64,000 nt of DNA, taken from assembly GCF_029269835.1 (NCBI RefSeq), contig NZ_JARJBB010000011.1:1-64000 (forward strand), written 5' to 3'. Numbering within the stretch: position 1 is the stretch's first letter; each line of letters begins with the position of its first letter. The notes beneath the pieces were generated by a model that ran no database searches, had not been told where the DNA came from, and saw only the letters and a list, made by a program, of their open reading frames with translations. A program made the translations under genes and the position numbers. Of the stretch, positions 17,229 through 26,950 are shown piece by piece. Source of the DNA: Streptomyces tropicalis (GTDB lineage: Bacteria > Actinomycetota > Actinomycetes > Streptomycetales > Streptomycetaceae).

Positions 17229-17378
17229 GAGCGGGCGTCCTCCCGTGCTGCGGAACGAGTGCCGGTGCGGTACGCGTCGCCAGGGGTGCGACCGCGGTCC
17301 GGTGCGGCGGTGCACGCAGGCACCGCGATGGGACGCCGAATCCTCGCACGGGACTCCGGAGGTGGCGCAAGCCCCCTG

Positions 17379-17392
17379 TTACCGATGGGTAA
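17379..17392. promoter_or_regulatory. TTACC-GATG-GGTAA palindrome
   Basis: A 14-base operator-like palindrome lies about 150 bases upstream of the exported-protein start at 17228. A variant (TACCC-GTC-GGTAA) occurs at 54041-54053 before the aldehyde dehydrogenase. The binding protein is unknown. Confidence 0.35.
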
Positions 17393-17459
17393 GCATGTCC
17401 GTTTTGCCGGCTGCTCCCGTCGACAAGTCGTCAGCGGACCGCCGCTCGAACCCCGTTCG

Positions 17460-18650
17460 TCATACGGTGTCCGGTATCGGCAGCGGGCGCTTCTCCAGGG
17501 CCGCCGCCATCATCTCCGGGAACAGGTCGGGCGTGCAGGCGAACGCCGGTGCACCGAGCGCCCCGAGCGCGGCAGCGTGCTCCCGGTCGTAGGCCGGCGC
17601 TCCCTCGTCGGACAGCGCGAGCAGGGTCACGAACTGCACCCCCGACGCCTTCATCGCAGCCACCCGCTTCAGCATCTCCTGCCGGATTCCCCCCTCGTAC
17701 AGGTCGCTGATGAGGACGACCACGGTCTCCGCGGGCCGCGTGATGCGGGACTGGCAGTACGCCAGCGCCCGGTTGATGTCGGTGCCGCCGCCGAGCCGGG
17801 TGCCGAACAGCACGTCGACCGGGTCGTCCAGCTGGTCGGTCAGGTCCACGACCGCCGTGTCGAAGACGACCAGCCGGGTGCTGATCGACCGCATGGACGC
17901 CAGCACCGCGCCGAACACGGACGCGTGGACCACGGACGCCGCCATCGAGCCCGACTGGTCGATGCAGAGGACGACCTCCTTCTTCACGGACCGGGACGCC
18001 CGGCCGTACCCGACGAGCCGCTCCGGCACCACCGTCCGGTACTCCGGCAGGTAGTGCTTGAGGTTGGCCGCGATCGTGCGGTTCCAGTCGATGTCGTGGT
18101 GGCGGGGGCGGTGGATGCGGGCACTGCGGTCCAGGGCGCCGGTGAGCACGGCCCGGGTGCGGGTGGCGAGCCGCTTTTCCAGGTCGTCGACGACCTTGCG
18201 CACCACGGCCCGCGCCGTCTCCCTCGTCGTCTCCGGCATCGCCTTGCTCAGCGACAGCAGCGTGCCGACGAGGTGCACGTCCGCCTCCACCGCTTCGAGC
18301 ATCTCCGGCTCCGTCAGCAGCGCGGCCAGGCCCAGCCGGTCGATGGCGTCCCGTTGCATGACCTGGACGACGGAGGACGGGAAGTAGCTGCGGATGTCGC
18401 CGAGCCAGCGGGCCACGGCGGGGGCCGAGCCGCCGAGCCCGGCCGCACGCTCCCGCCCGGCCCGCGGGGCGTCCCCCTTTCCGTAGAGGGCGGCGAGCGC
18501 CCCGTCCATGGCGGCGTCCCGTCCGGACAGGGTGCATCCGGTGCCGTCGGCCGGGTCTCCGCCGAGCACCAGCCTCCAGCGGCGGAGCCGCTCCCGCGCC
18601 GCCTCGTCCCTCACCTCGCGCGCCCCCGTCCCCGCCCCCGTCTCCGTCAT
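17460..18650 (-). CDS. VWA (CoxE-like) protein of the AAA/VWA/DUF5682 system
   Basis: A 396-residue cytosolic protein. The N-terminal ~200 residues are helical. A von Willebrand A domain follows with MIDAS residues DQSGSM (231-236), GGTDINRAL (the conserved Thr region) and SDLYEGG (the third metal-site region). VWA proteins of this type work with MoxR-family AAA+ ATPases, recruiting substrates or transmitting force. The ATG overlaps the DUF5682 stop by four bases (ATGA), so they are coupled. Third gene of the minus-strand arm. Confidence 0.88.
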   Translation of the reverse strand: MTETGAGTGAREVRDEAARERLRRWRLVLGGDPADGTGCTLSGRDAAMDGALAALYGKGDAPRAGRERAAGLGGSAPAVARWLGDIRSYFPSSVVQVMQRDAIDRLGLAALLTEPEMLEAVEADVHLVGTLLSLSKAMPETTRETARAVVRKVVDDLEKRLATRTRAVLTGALDRSARIHRPRHHDIDWNRTIAANLKHYLPEYRTVVPERLVGYGRASRSVKKEVVLCIDQSGSMAASVVHASVFGAVLASMRSISTRLVVFDTAVVDLTDQLDDPVDVLFGTRLGGGTDINRALAYCQSRITRPAETVVVLISDLYEGGIRQEMLKRVAAMKASGVQFVTLLALSDEGAPAYDREHAAALGALGAPAFACTPDLFPEMMAAALEKRPLPIPDTV

Positions 18651-21418
18651 CGCACCGCTCCTTCCACGGCGTTCATCCGTACACCGCCGCCGTCCCCTGC
18701 GGCCCGTCTCCGCCCGGTCTCGGTCCCCGCCCGAGCCGACGGTGCCGACCCTGCCGTTGCCGCAGCCGTCCGGTCCTCCCCCACGCCGTGGCCGGCGTGC
18801 GTGCCGTGCACGCCCCGGGTGCCCTGAGCAGGGAGGTCCGGGTCCGCCGCCCCCGGAGCGTCCAGCCCCAACAGCAGCCCCAGCACCGGGAGCACGGCGT
18901 CCGCGCGGCCCTCGTCGAGGCCGGCGCCGAAGCCGGGCGGACCGGCGGACGGCGCGGTACCGGACCCGGCGCCACCGGCCGGACCGCGCCGCACGAGTTC
19001 GCCCAGCGATCTGCGCACCCCTGGTTCGTACGCCGCGAAAGTCCGGCGGAGCAGCGGCAGGACGTCCGTGAACGCCTCCGCGGGCACGCCGGTCAGCCAG
19101 GCGTCGACGAGGCCGAGCAGCCGCTCGTCGTGCAGGAGCAGCATCCCGCCGTCCCCGACGAAGCCCTCGATCCAGGCCGCCGCGTCCGTCGGCGGGGTGC
19201 CCGGGGAGAGCACCAGTCCCATGACCCGCGCCGCCCACTCCTGCTCCGTCCCCCCGTCGTCGAGCAGGAGGCGTGCCGCGCGCCCCCGGACGACGCCGGG
19301 AACGGTGTCCCGGTCCGCCAGCGTCCGCAGCACGGTGTGCCAGCGGACGCGCACGTCGCCGGGGCCGGGGCCACCGGGTGCCGCGGCGGGCGTGTCGCCG
19401 AGCAGGCCCACTGCGGTGTGCACCGCGTCCACATGACGGCGCATCTCCTGCGCCGCGTCCGCGTCGAGTCCGGCGCAGGCCGGGGGCAGGCCGACGAAGA
19501 CCCGCTCGGCGAGCCCCGCGGCGACCTCGGTCAGGGCCCGGGTGGCCGTGCCGCGCACGTCGCCGTAGCGCAGCGCGCGGACCAGAGCGGGCAGTGCCTG
19601 AGCCAGGTGACCGACGTCGGCGTCCAGCGCCGCCCGGTCGGACAGCACCCGCATCACCACGGGCAGCGCGTCCGCGAGTCCGGCCAGGAGGCACTGCTCG
19701 GCGAGCGCGGTGACCGCGGCCAGGGAGCCGGCCGCGACCGCGTCCGCCTCCGCCTTGGCGGCCGCGGCGGCCGGCACGGTGGTCCCCCACCCGCCGGCCT
19801 CGGCGACCCGCACCGACAGCTCGGGCTCCCAGCGCAGCCGCCAGCTCTCCCGGAAGGTGCCCGTGGTGCCACGGGAGACCGCCGGCTCGCCCCAGGCGAC
19901 GCCGAGCAGGCGCAGCCGGTGCAGCAGCCGGCTGCGTCCGGCGTCGGTCTCCTTGCGCAGGTCGAGCTCCACCTCCCGCTCCCGCGCCTCGGGTCTGAGC
20001 CGCAGCCGGCGCTGAAGCCGGGTCAGATCGCGCTGCAACGGCACCGCGGGGGCCGTGTCGGGGACCTCCCCCAGCACGTCTCCGACGACGAGCCGGTCGC
20101 GCACCAGCGCCAGCGGGACGTCCGAGCCGTCGCACATCACCGCGCGCACCGCCTCGGTGGTCTCGCCCAGTCCGGGCAGCGGCCGGCCGCGCAGGGCGGC
20201 GAGCGTCCCGGCCAGGCGGACCGCCTCGATGACATGCGCGGAGGACACGATCCGGTCCTCCTCGCGCAACAGCCCCGCGACCCTGGTCAGCCACCGCTCG
20301 ACCGGCCGGTCCGGCGCGTCGAAGAGATGGGCGTACCAGCCGGGCGAGTCGATGCCCGCGCCGTAGCCGCTGCTGCGCGACAGCCTGCGGTGCGTCCAGG
20401 GCACCCAGGTCATGTCCGTCCTGGCCCTGGGCAGTCCCTTGAGCAGCGCCCGGTCGGCGGCCACGGCGGTCCTCCGGCGCAGCGCGGGCACGTGCCACGC
20501 GCCGCACACCACGGCGACGCCGTCGCCGAACTCGCGCCGCGCCGCGCGCACCCGGAGTCTCATGTGGGCCTCACGGACGAGGTCACGGGGGTCGCCCCCG
20601 GCGCCGCAGGTCTCGCGCAGCGCCTCCATCGCCTCCTCCAGGGCGGCGAACGGGGCGAACGGGTCCCCGGAGTCCGCGCCCCGGTGCTCGACGGCGTCCT
20701 CCCACCAGCGCTCGGGATCGTCGTACCCGGCGGCCCGGGCGAGGGCGGCGAGCGGGTCGACACGGACCGGGTCCGCGGCTGCCCGTTCCCCGGCCTCCGC
20801 GGCCGTCGTACCGGTCGTGTCCACCGCCTCCGCTTGGGCCGCTCCGGCTGCTTCGGCCGCGCCGCCGTCCTGCGGCTCCGCCTGCTCCGCCCCCGGCCCG
20901 GGCCGCGTCGGCGGATCGCCCGCCGCCCCGCCGCCGTCCGGTCCGGCGCCACCCGGTCCGGCGCCGATCGCCCCGGCGCCGTCCGGTCCGGGGTGCGTCC
21001 CGCCCGGGGGCTCGGCACGGATCCCGTCCGGTGCCGCGGGCGGTCCCCCGGTGTCCTCGGGCGGCCCCGCCAGGGTGTGGGCGGCCGGGAGGTCGATGAA
21101 GCGGACGGGGACCTCGTGCTCCAGGGCCCAGCGCAGGGCGACCCATTCCGGGGAGAACGCGGCCAGCGGCCAGAAGACCGAACGGCCGGGCTCGTCCACG
21201 GCGTGGGCGAGCAGGGCGACCGGCGGCCGCATGCCCGCGTCGGCGGCCAGCGGGACCAGCGCGTCCGCCTCCGGCGGGCCCTCGATCAGCACGGCACTCG
21301 GCCGGGCGGCCTCCAGCGCGGCCCGGACCGCCCGTGCGGAGCCGGGCCCGTGGTGCCGGATCCCCAGCAGCAGCGGCTCCGCGCCGGGCCCGCCGCCGGC
21401 CCGGTCAGCGCCCGCCAC
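18647..21418 (-). CDS. DUF5682 family protein
   Basis: A 923-residue cytosolic protein starting MAGADRAGGGPGAEPLLLGIRHHGPGSARAV. The N-terminal segment through ~residue 110 (IRHHGPGSARAVRAAL, VLIEGPPEADALVPL, RFIDLPAAHTL) is the hallmark of DUF5682. A Pro/Gly/Ala-rich insert lies at ~115-215, followed by a long helical region with HEAT-like character. The role is unknown, but the family travels with MoxR ATPase, VWA, SWIM and DUF5691 genes. The GTG start is the first in frame after the ATPase stop, leaving a 174-base gap, so the true start is the weak point. Confidence 0.85.
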   Translation of the reverse strand: MAGADRAGGGPGAEPLLLGIRHHGPGSARAVRAALEAARPSAVLIEGPPEADALVPLAADAGMRPPVALLAHAVDEPGRSVFWPLAAFSPEWVALRWALEHEVPVRFIDLPAAHTLAGPPEDTGGPPAAPDGIRAEPPGGTHPGPDGAGAIGAGPGGAGPDGGGAAGDPPTRPGPGAEQAEPQDGGAAEAAGAAQAEAVDTTGTTAAEAGERAAADPVRVDPLAALARAAGYDDPERWWEDAVEHRGADSGDPFAPFAALEEAMEALRETCGAGGDPRDLVREAHMRLRVRAARREFGDGVAVVCGAWHVPALRRRTAVAADRALLKGLPRARTDMTWVPWTHRRLSRSSGYGAGIDSPGWYAHLFDAPDRPVERWLTRVAGLLREEDRIVSSAHVIEAVRLAGTLAALRGRPLPGLGETTEAVRAVMCDGSDVPLALVRDRLVVGDVLGEVPDTAPAVPLQRDLTRLQRRLRLRPEAREREVELDLRKETDAGRSRLLHRLRLLGVAWGEPAVSRGTTGTFRESWRLRWEPELSVRVAEAGGWGTTVPAAAAAKAEADAVAAGSLAAVTALAEQCLLAGLADALPVVMRVLSDRAALDADVGHLAQALPALVRALRYGDVRGTATRALTEVAAGLAERVFVGLPPACAGLDADAAQEMRRHVDAVHTAVGLLGDTPAAAPGGPGPGDVRVRWHTVLRTLADRDTVPGVVRGRAARLLLDDGGTEQEWAARVMGLVLSPGTPPTDAAAWIEGFVGDGGMLLLHDERLLGLVDAWLTGVPAEAFTDVLPLLRRTFAAYEPGVRRSLGELVRRGPAGGAGSGTAPSAGPPGFGAGLDEGRADAVLPVLGLLLGLDAPGAADPDLPAQGTRGVHGTHAGHGVGEDRTAAATAGSAPSARAGTETGRRRAAGDGGGVRMNAVEGAVR

Positions 21419-21592
21419 GGCGCCCCCCGCGGCTTCCCCGGCATCCCGCGCGGGCGCGGCGCCCTCCGCGGCCCCCCGTCCAGCCGGGGTCCTCGTCCCC
21501 GTGCCACCGCACCGCCGTGCCCTCCTCCTTGGGTCCGCCTGCAGGTCCGGTCGCCGTGCCGGCGGCGGGTGCGTCCGCCCGTCCGCCGCCGG

Positions 21593-22792
21593 TCATGCGC
21601 TCACCTCCCGGCACGCCCGGTAGAAGTCCTTCCAGCCGTCCCGCTCGCGGACCACCGTCTCCAGGTACTCCTGCCAGATGACGCGGTCGGCCGCCGGGTC
21701 GCGCACGACGGCGCCGAGGATGCCCGCGGCGATGTCGCCGGGGCGCAGGACGCCGTCCCCGAAGTGGGCGGCCAGCGCCAGCCCGCCGGTCACGACGGAG
21801 ATCGCCTCGGCCGTCGACAGCGTGCCGCTCGGCGACTTCAGCCTCGTACGGCCGTCGGCGGTGATGCCGTCGCGCAGTTCGCGGAAGACGGTGACGACAC
21901 GGCGGATCTCGTCGATGCCGTCCGGCGCGGCCGGCAGGTCGAGGGAGCGGCCGATCTGGTCGACGCGCCGGGAGACGATGTCGACCTCGGCCTCGGGGGT
22001 CTCGGGCAGCGGCAGCACCACGGTGTTGAACCGGCGGCGCAGCGCGCTGGACAGCTCGTTGACCCCGCGGTCGCGGTCGTTGGCCGTGGCGATCAGGTTG
22101 AAGCCGCGGACCGCCTGCACCTCGTCGCCCAGCTCCGGGATCGGCAGGGTCTTCTCCGACAGGATCGTGATCAGGGTGTCCTGCACGTCGGCGGGGATGC
22201 GGGTCAGCTCCTCCACCCGGGCCGTCGCCCCCTGCGCCATCGCCCGCATGACCGGGCCGGGCACGAGCGCCTCGCGGCTGGGACCGTGGGCGAGCAGCCG
22301 GGCGTAGTCCCAGCCGTAGCGGACGGCCTCCTCCGGGGTGCCCGCGGTGCCCTGCACGAGCAGGGTGGAGTCGCCGCTGACGGCGGCGGCCAGATGCTCG
22401 GACACCCAGGTCTTCGCCGTGCCGGGCACGCCGAGCAGCAGCAGGGCCCGGTCGGTGGCGAGGGTGGTGACGGCGACCTCGACGATGCGGCGCGGGCCGA
22501 CGTACTTCGGCGTGATCACCGTGCCGTCGGGCAGGGTGCCGCCGAGGAGGTAGGTGGCGACCGCCCACGGGGACAGTCTCCAGCGGGCCGGGCGCGGGCG
22601 GTCGTCCTGCGCGGCGAGCGCCGCGAGTTCGGCGCCGAAGGCGTCCTCCGCGTGTGGCCGCAGCACCTGCTGCGAGCCCGCGGCGGGCCGGCCGGAAGGG
22701 CCCGCGACGGTGGCCGCGGACAGGCCCGCGGGTGTGGACGCGGAGTGCTTCCGACTCGGTTCGACAGACGTCGGGTCGACGGACACGGACAT
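21593..22792 (-). CDS. MoxR-like AAA+ ATPase
   Basis: A 399-residue cytosolic ATPase. Walker A is GVPGTAKT (121-128), the Walker B region reads ARVEELTRIP (191-200), and sensor 1 is ATANDRD (235-241). An Arg-rich SSALRRRFN segment gives the arginine-finger region. Walker B has Glu-Glu in place of the common Asp-Glu. MoxR ATPases act as chaperones that load or activate complexes with VWA partners, and such a partner is encoded two genes downstream. The ATG at 22792 is preceded by GGAGGGGG. The gene is divergent from the SWIM gene across a 133-base region with damage-type promoter motifs. Confidence 0.9.
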   Translation of the reverse strand: MSVSVDPTSVEPSRKHSASTPAGLSAATVAGPSGRPAAGSQQVLRPHAEDAFGAELAALAAQDDRPRPARWRLSPWAVATYLLGGTLPDGTVITPKYVGPRRIVEVAVTTLATDRALLLLGVPGTAKTWVSEHLAAAVSGDSTLLVQGTAGTPEEAVRYGWDYARLLAHGPSREALVPGPVMRAMAQGATARVEELTRIPADVQDTLITILSEKTLPIPELGDEVQAVRGFNLIATANDRDRGVNELSSALRRRFNTVVLPLPETPEAEVDIVSRRVDQIGRSLDLPAAPDGIDEIRRVVTVFRELRDGITADGRTRLKSPSGTLSTAEAISVVTGGLALAAHFGDGVLRPGDIAAGILGAVVRDPAADRVIWQEYLETVVRERDGWKDFYRACREVSA

Positions 22793-22835
22793 GGCTGAGG
22801 CCCCCTCCAGCTCGGCCGGTTCGGATCTGTCACCC

Positions 22836-22858
22836 ACCGTGCACCACGGCACTGACAA
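22836..22858 (-). promoter_or_regulatory. near match to PafBC/RecA-NDp promoter, toward the AAA+ gene
   Basis: Read on the minus strand this is TTGTCAGTG, eight bases, then CACGGT. The consensus is TTGTCRGTG-N8-TAnnnT, so the only mismatch is the first base of the -10. It is the mirror partner of the plus-strand site at 22896-22918; together they make a 10-bp inverted repeat (22850-22859 and 22895-22904). Confidence 0.6.
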
Positions 22859-22895
22859 TGCGCTCCGACCTGCGAAAACTTGCTCGCCGAGTCGA

Positions 22896-22918
22896 TTGTC
22901 AGTGGGGGCGCCTACCTT
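22896..22918 (+). promoter_or_regulatory. exact PafBC/RecA-NDp-type promoter, toward the SWIM gene
   Basis: TTGTCAGTG (22896-22904), eight bases, then TACCTT (22913-22918) matches every defined position of the actinobacterial DNA-damage promoter TTGTCRGTG-N8-TAnnnT. Transcription should begin about seven bases on, at the ATG at 22926, which lacks a ribosome site; this fits a leaderless mRNA. Confidence 0.75.
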
Positions 22919-22925
22919 CGATCCC

Positions 22926-24296
22926 ATGACACAGCAGGGGGTGCGCAGGACTGCGGACCAGGTGCTGGCGATGGCGCCTGACGACGCGTCACGCACGGCG
23001 GGCCGGAGGCTCGGCACGGCCGGGCCGTGGTCCGGCGCGGGCAGGGACGGCGAGGGGGCGGTGTGGGGGCTGTGCAGGGGCAGCGGCAGCAGGCCGTACC
23101 GGACGGCGGTGGACCTGGGGGACCCGGCCGGGCCGGCCTTCTCGTGCTCGTGCCCGAGCCGCAAGTTCCCGTGCAAGCACGCGCTGGGACTGCTGCTGCT
23201 GTGGGCGGGCGACGACGGCGCGGTCCCGTCCGGGCAGGCGCCGGAGTGGGCCGCGCAGTGGGTGGCCGGGCGGCGGGGCAGGGCGGAGACCAGGCACGCG
23301 GCGGCAGCCGCGGGTGCGGCGGGGGGCGGGCCCGCGCCCGCAGACCCGGAGGCCGCCCGGCGCCGGGCCGAGCGCCGGGCCGAGCGGATCACGGCGGGGG
23401 CGACCGAGCTGGAGCAGCGCCTGGCCGACCTGCTGCGCGGCGGCCTGGCCGCGGCCGAGCAGGCGGGGTACGGGCCGTGGGAGGAGGCCGCGGCCCGGAT
23501 GGTCGACGCGCAGGCACCGGGGCTGGCCGCGCGGGTGCGGGAGCTGGGGGCGATCCCGTCGTCGGGGCCGGGCTGGCCGGCGCGGCTGCTGGAGGAGTGC
23601 GCGCTGCTCCACCTCCTGGACCAGGGCTGGCTGCGCCGCGAGGGGCTGCCGGAGGACCTGGCGGCGACGGTCCGGGCCCGCATCGGCCTGCCAGGCGGTC
23701 CGGACGGCCCTCCACTGCGGGACCGCTGGCTCGTCCTCGCCCAGTACGACACGGCGGACGCGAAGCTGACCACGCGCCGGATCTGGCTGCACGGCACCGC
23801 CTCCGCGCGCACCGTCCTGCTCCTGTCCTACGGCGCGGCCGGCCGCGCGCCGGCCCTGACGCTTCCGGTGGGCCTGGTGCTGGAGGCGGAGGTGTCGGCC
23901 CGGCCGGGCACCGGGGGGCTGCGGGTGACGCTGGGCGAGCAGCTCGTGCCCGCCGCACCCACCCGGGCCCGCCCGCCCGGGGAGCCGACGGCGCACGCGA
24001 CGGCCCGCTACGGCGCGGCCCTGCGCACGGATCCCTGGCTGGACGCGGTGCCGGTGACCCTCGGCCGGGTCATCCCCGTGCCGGTGCCGGACGGCGACTC
24101 CTGGCAGCTCGCGGACGCCGACGCGGGCGGGGCGCTGCCGCTGACCGCGACGGCCCGGTCCCGGCCGGGGCTGTGGCGGCTGGTGGCGCTGTCGGGCGGT
24201 GCGCCGGTGACGGTGTTCGGCGAGTGCGGCCACCGCGGCTTCACCCCGCTGACCGCCTGGCCGGAGGGCGAGGGAGAGGCGGTGAACCTGTGCTGA
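22926..24296 (+). CDS. SWIM zinc-finger protein
   Basis: A 456-residue protein. The SWIM motif CxC-x6-CxH is complete: C74, C76, C83, H85, within FSCSCPSRKFPCKHALGLLL. SWIM fingers bind zinc and usually nucleic acid or protein. Helical (~90-260) and beta-rich (~265-456) regions of unknown fold follow. The start has no ribosome site and abuts a damage-type promoter, so it is probably leaderless. Divergent from the AAA+ gene and followed 357 bases later by DUF5691, its usual partner family. Confidence 0.88.
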   Translation: MTQQGVRRTADQVLAMAPDDASRTAGRRLGTAGPWSGAGRDGEGAVWGLCRGSGSRPYRTAVDLGDPAGPAFSCSCPSRKFPCKHALGLLLLWAGDDGAVPSGQAPEWAAQWVAGRRGRAETRHAAAAAGAAGGGPAPADPEAARRRAERRAERITAGATELEQRLADLLRGGLAAAEQAGYGPWEEAAARMVDAQAPGLAARVRELGAIPSSGPGWPARLLEECALLHLLDQGWLRREGLPEDLAATVRARIGLPGGPDGPPLRDRWLVLAQYDTADAKLTTRRIWLHGTASARTVLLLSYGAAGRAPALTLPVGLVLEAEVSARPGTGGLRVTLGEQLVPAAPTRARPPGEPTAHATARYGAALRTDPWLDAVPVTLGRVIPVPVPDGDSWQLADADAGGALPLTATARSRPGLWRLVALSGGAPVTVFGECGHRGFTPLTAWPEGEGEAVNLC

Positions 24297-24653
24297 CCCC
24301 GGAGCGGCGGTGACTGTGTGCCGACCCGGCATCCACCTGCAGTGACGTTCGCCCGCACCCCGCCCGCCGGGGCGAGGGGGCACTCCCCCGCCGAGGCGTC
24401 CCGATGTCGCCCGTGCGCGGCGGACAGTCACCCGAGCGGAGCACACCGACCGGTGGGCGCCCCGCCGGAGGCGCACATTGGCAGCATCGGCGTTGCGCGC
24501 ACCACCCGCCGCGAACGCCCCGGCGCGCACCACACAGGGCCCACCGATTCGCCCTTTCTCGTCCGATCCGCGCATTTGTTCCGCTCCACGGGAAACCCGG
24601 TTGCACGTGACCCTTCAACCACTCCCCGGCCCCCGGCTACGGAAAGGAAGCCC
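24297..24653. other. intergenic region SWIM - DUF5691
   Basis: No convincing gene is seen. The last 110 bases (about 24545-24653) are more AT-rich and carry GTTCCGCTCCACGGGAAAC-type sequence, a plausible promoter for DUF5691, and end in GGAAAGGAAG, its ribosome site. No damage-type motif was found here. Confidence 0.4.
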
Positions 24654-26282
24654 ATGATCAGGACCTCCGCCCTCGAGGAGGCGCCCGCGTCGGGTGCCTG
24701 GGAGGAGTTGGTCACCACAGCCCTGCTGGGCACGGACCGCCGTGCGCCCCGAGGCGGGGCGGGCGGGGAGGCCCCGGCGGCCCTGCTGGACGCCGCGGCC
24801 CTGGCCGCGGTGCGGCGGCGGGCGGGGCTGCTGCCCGCCCCGGCCGCAGCGGGCCCGGCGCCCGCACCCGCCGACCCGCGTCCATCGCTGCCGGCTGCCG
24901 CCGCCCGCCGGCTCGCGATGCTGCTCGCCGAGCGGCCGGGCACCGGCGCAGGCGGCCGCCGGGGCATGGCCCCGGACCTGGTGGAGCTGCTGCCCCAGTG
25001 GCTCGCGGCTGCCAACGCGCGCGGCTTCGCCGCACCCCCGCAGGCGCTTCCCGCCCTGCTGGACGCGGCCCGCGGCCGCTCGGACCTGAGACCGGCGGCG
25101 CTGGCCTTCGCGGGCCCGCGGGCACTGTGGCTCGCCCGGCTCAACGGGGACTGGCGCTTCGCCCTGCGCGCGGCCACGGACGGCGGTTCCGGGCTGCCCG
25201 GCCCGGAGGACGCCGAGGCGGTGCGGCAGCTGTGGGAGGAGGGCCTGTTCGCCGAGCGGGTCGCCCTGCTCACGGCGGTCCGCGCGCACCGGCCCGCGGC
25301 CGCGCGGGAGCTGCTCGCCGCCACCTGGCCCGCGGAGCGTGCGGAGGACCGGCTGATGTTCCTGGACTCGCTGCGCTCCGGGCTGGGCCCGGACGACGAG
25401 GCGTTCCTGGAGCAGGCGCTGTCGGACCGCAGCCGCAATGTGCGGGCCACGGCGGCGGAGCTGCTGTCGGCGCTGCCCGGGTCGGCGCTCGCGGCCCGGA
25501 TGGCGGACCGGGCCGGCGTCTGTGTGGCCCTGGACCGCACGCTCCCGGAGCCGGCGCTGGTCGTCGAGGCACCGCACGAGTGCGATGCGGGCATGGAGCG
25601 GGACGGCGTCGCCGCGAAGGCCCCGGCCGGCCGGGGCGAGCGGTCGTGGTGGCTGGGACAGCTCGTGGAGGCGGCACCGCTCCGGTCGTGGCCGGCACGG
25701 CTGGGCGGGCGGACTCCGCGGGAGATCGTGGCACTGCCGGTCGCGGACGACTGGCGGGCCGAGCTGCACGCGGCGTGGTGCCGGGCCGCGGTGCGGCAGC
25801 GGGACGCGGAGTGGGCGCGGGCGCTCCTCGGGGCTCCCGCCGCCCGTGACGCGAACGGGCCGGGCGCGGTGTCCCTGGCCGAGCGGGCCGGACTGCTCGG
25901 CACGCTGGACTCCGCGGAACGGGCCGACTGGGTGGCCGGTTTCATCGCGGCGCACGGATTGTCCGAGGCGTTTCAACTGCTCGGGGTGTGCGCGGTGCCG
26001 TGGACCGCACCGCTGGGACGAGCGGTGGTCGACGCGCTCAACATCGCGCGGGATGCGGGGAGTTACCCATGGAGTTTCAGTGGAGTGATGGGACTGGCCG
26101 AGCGGTGCCTGGACCCCGCGGAGGCGAACCGGCTGGACGGCCTGCTGGCGGTGCCGGAGGAGCCGGAGGACGCCTCGCCGGGGGCCGGCGGGTACTGGTC
26201 CGAGGCGTTCCAGCGCCTGGTGACGACCCTGCGGCTGCGCAGCGCGATGCTGGAGGAACTGGACGCGGCACCGCCCGGCTGA
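24654..26282 (+). CDS. DUF5691 family protein
   Basis: A 542-residue cytosolic, strongly helical protein. It begins MIRTSALEEAPASGAWEELV, followed by TTALLGTDRR, a signature of the family. HEAT-like helical pairs follow, for example ALSDRSRNVRATAAELLSAL near residue 260. No catalytic motif is seen. The family co-occurs with SWIM, MoxR-AAA, DUF5682 and VWA genes, so it is probably the fifth component of that system, acting as a scaffold. The ATG follows GGAAAGGAAG at good spacing. Confidence 0.85.
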   Translation: MIRTSALEEAPASGAWEELVTTALLGTDRRAPRGGAGGEAPAALLDAAALAAVRRRAGLLPAPAAAGPAPAPADPRPSLPAAAARRLAMLLAERPGTGAGGRRGMAPDLVELLPQWLAAANARGFAAPPQALPALLDAARGRSDLRPAALAFAGPRALWLARLNGDWRFALRAATDGGSGLPGPEDAEAVRQLWEEGLFAERVALLTAVRAHRPAAARELLAATWPAERAEDRLMFLDSLRSGLGPDDEAFLEQALSDRSRNVRATAAELLSALPGSALAARMADRAGVCVALDRTLPEPALVVEAPHECDAGMERDGVAAKAPAGRGERSWWLGQLVEAAPLRSWPARLGGRTPREIVALPVADDWRAELHAAWCRAAVRQRDAEWARALLGAPAARDANGPGAVSLAERAGLLGTLDSAERADWVAGFIAAHGLSEAFQLLGVCAVPWTAPLGRAVVDALNIARDAGSYPWSFSGVMGLAERCLDPAEANRLDGLLAVPEEPEDASPGAGGYWSEAFQRLVTTLRLRSAMLEELDAAPPG

Positions 26283-26533
26283 CGGCCGGGGACGACCGCC
26301 CCCCGGGGACTACCGAACGGGGCCCCCGGACCCGGCGCCCGCCACGCCGCGGTCCCCTCACGTGGGGTGAGAGGGACGGACGGGAGCGGTGTCCGACCCG
26401 GAAGAAGCAGCGGACCCTGACCGGGCTGCCCATCCCGGACGCCCGGCGGCCCGGCGCCCGGAGGCCCGGCCGCAGGCGGCCCTCCGGCGGACGGCTCCCC
26501 GGCGGACGGCCGATCCTGGACGTCCGGTGGTTC

Positions 26534-26950
<417 letters not shown>

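Noticed and set aside
21405..21596. 63-codon minus-strand frame overlapping the AAA+ stop by ATGA
   Set aside because: The start/stop overlap is attractive and it fills the gap before DUF5682. The product is Gly/Arg-rich with no domain, and it overlaps the DUF5682 start region in another frame; more likely a chance frame in the spacer.
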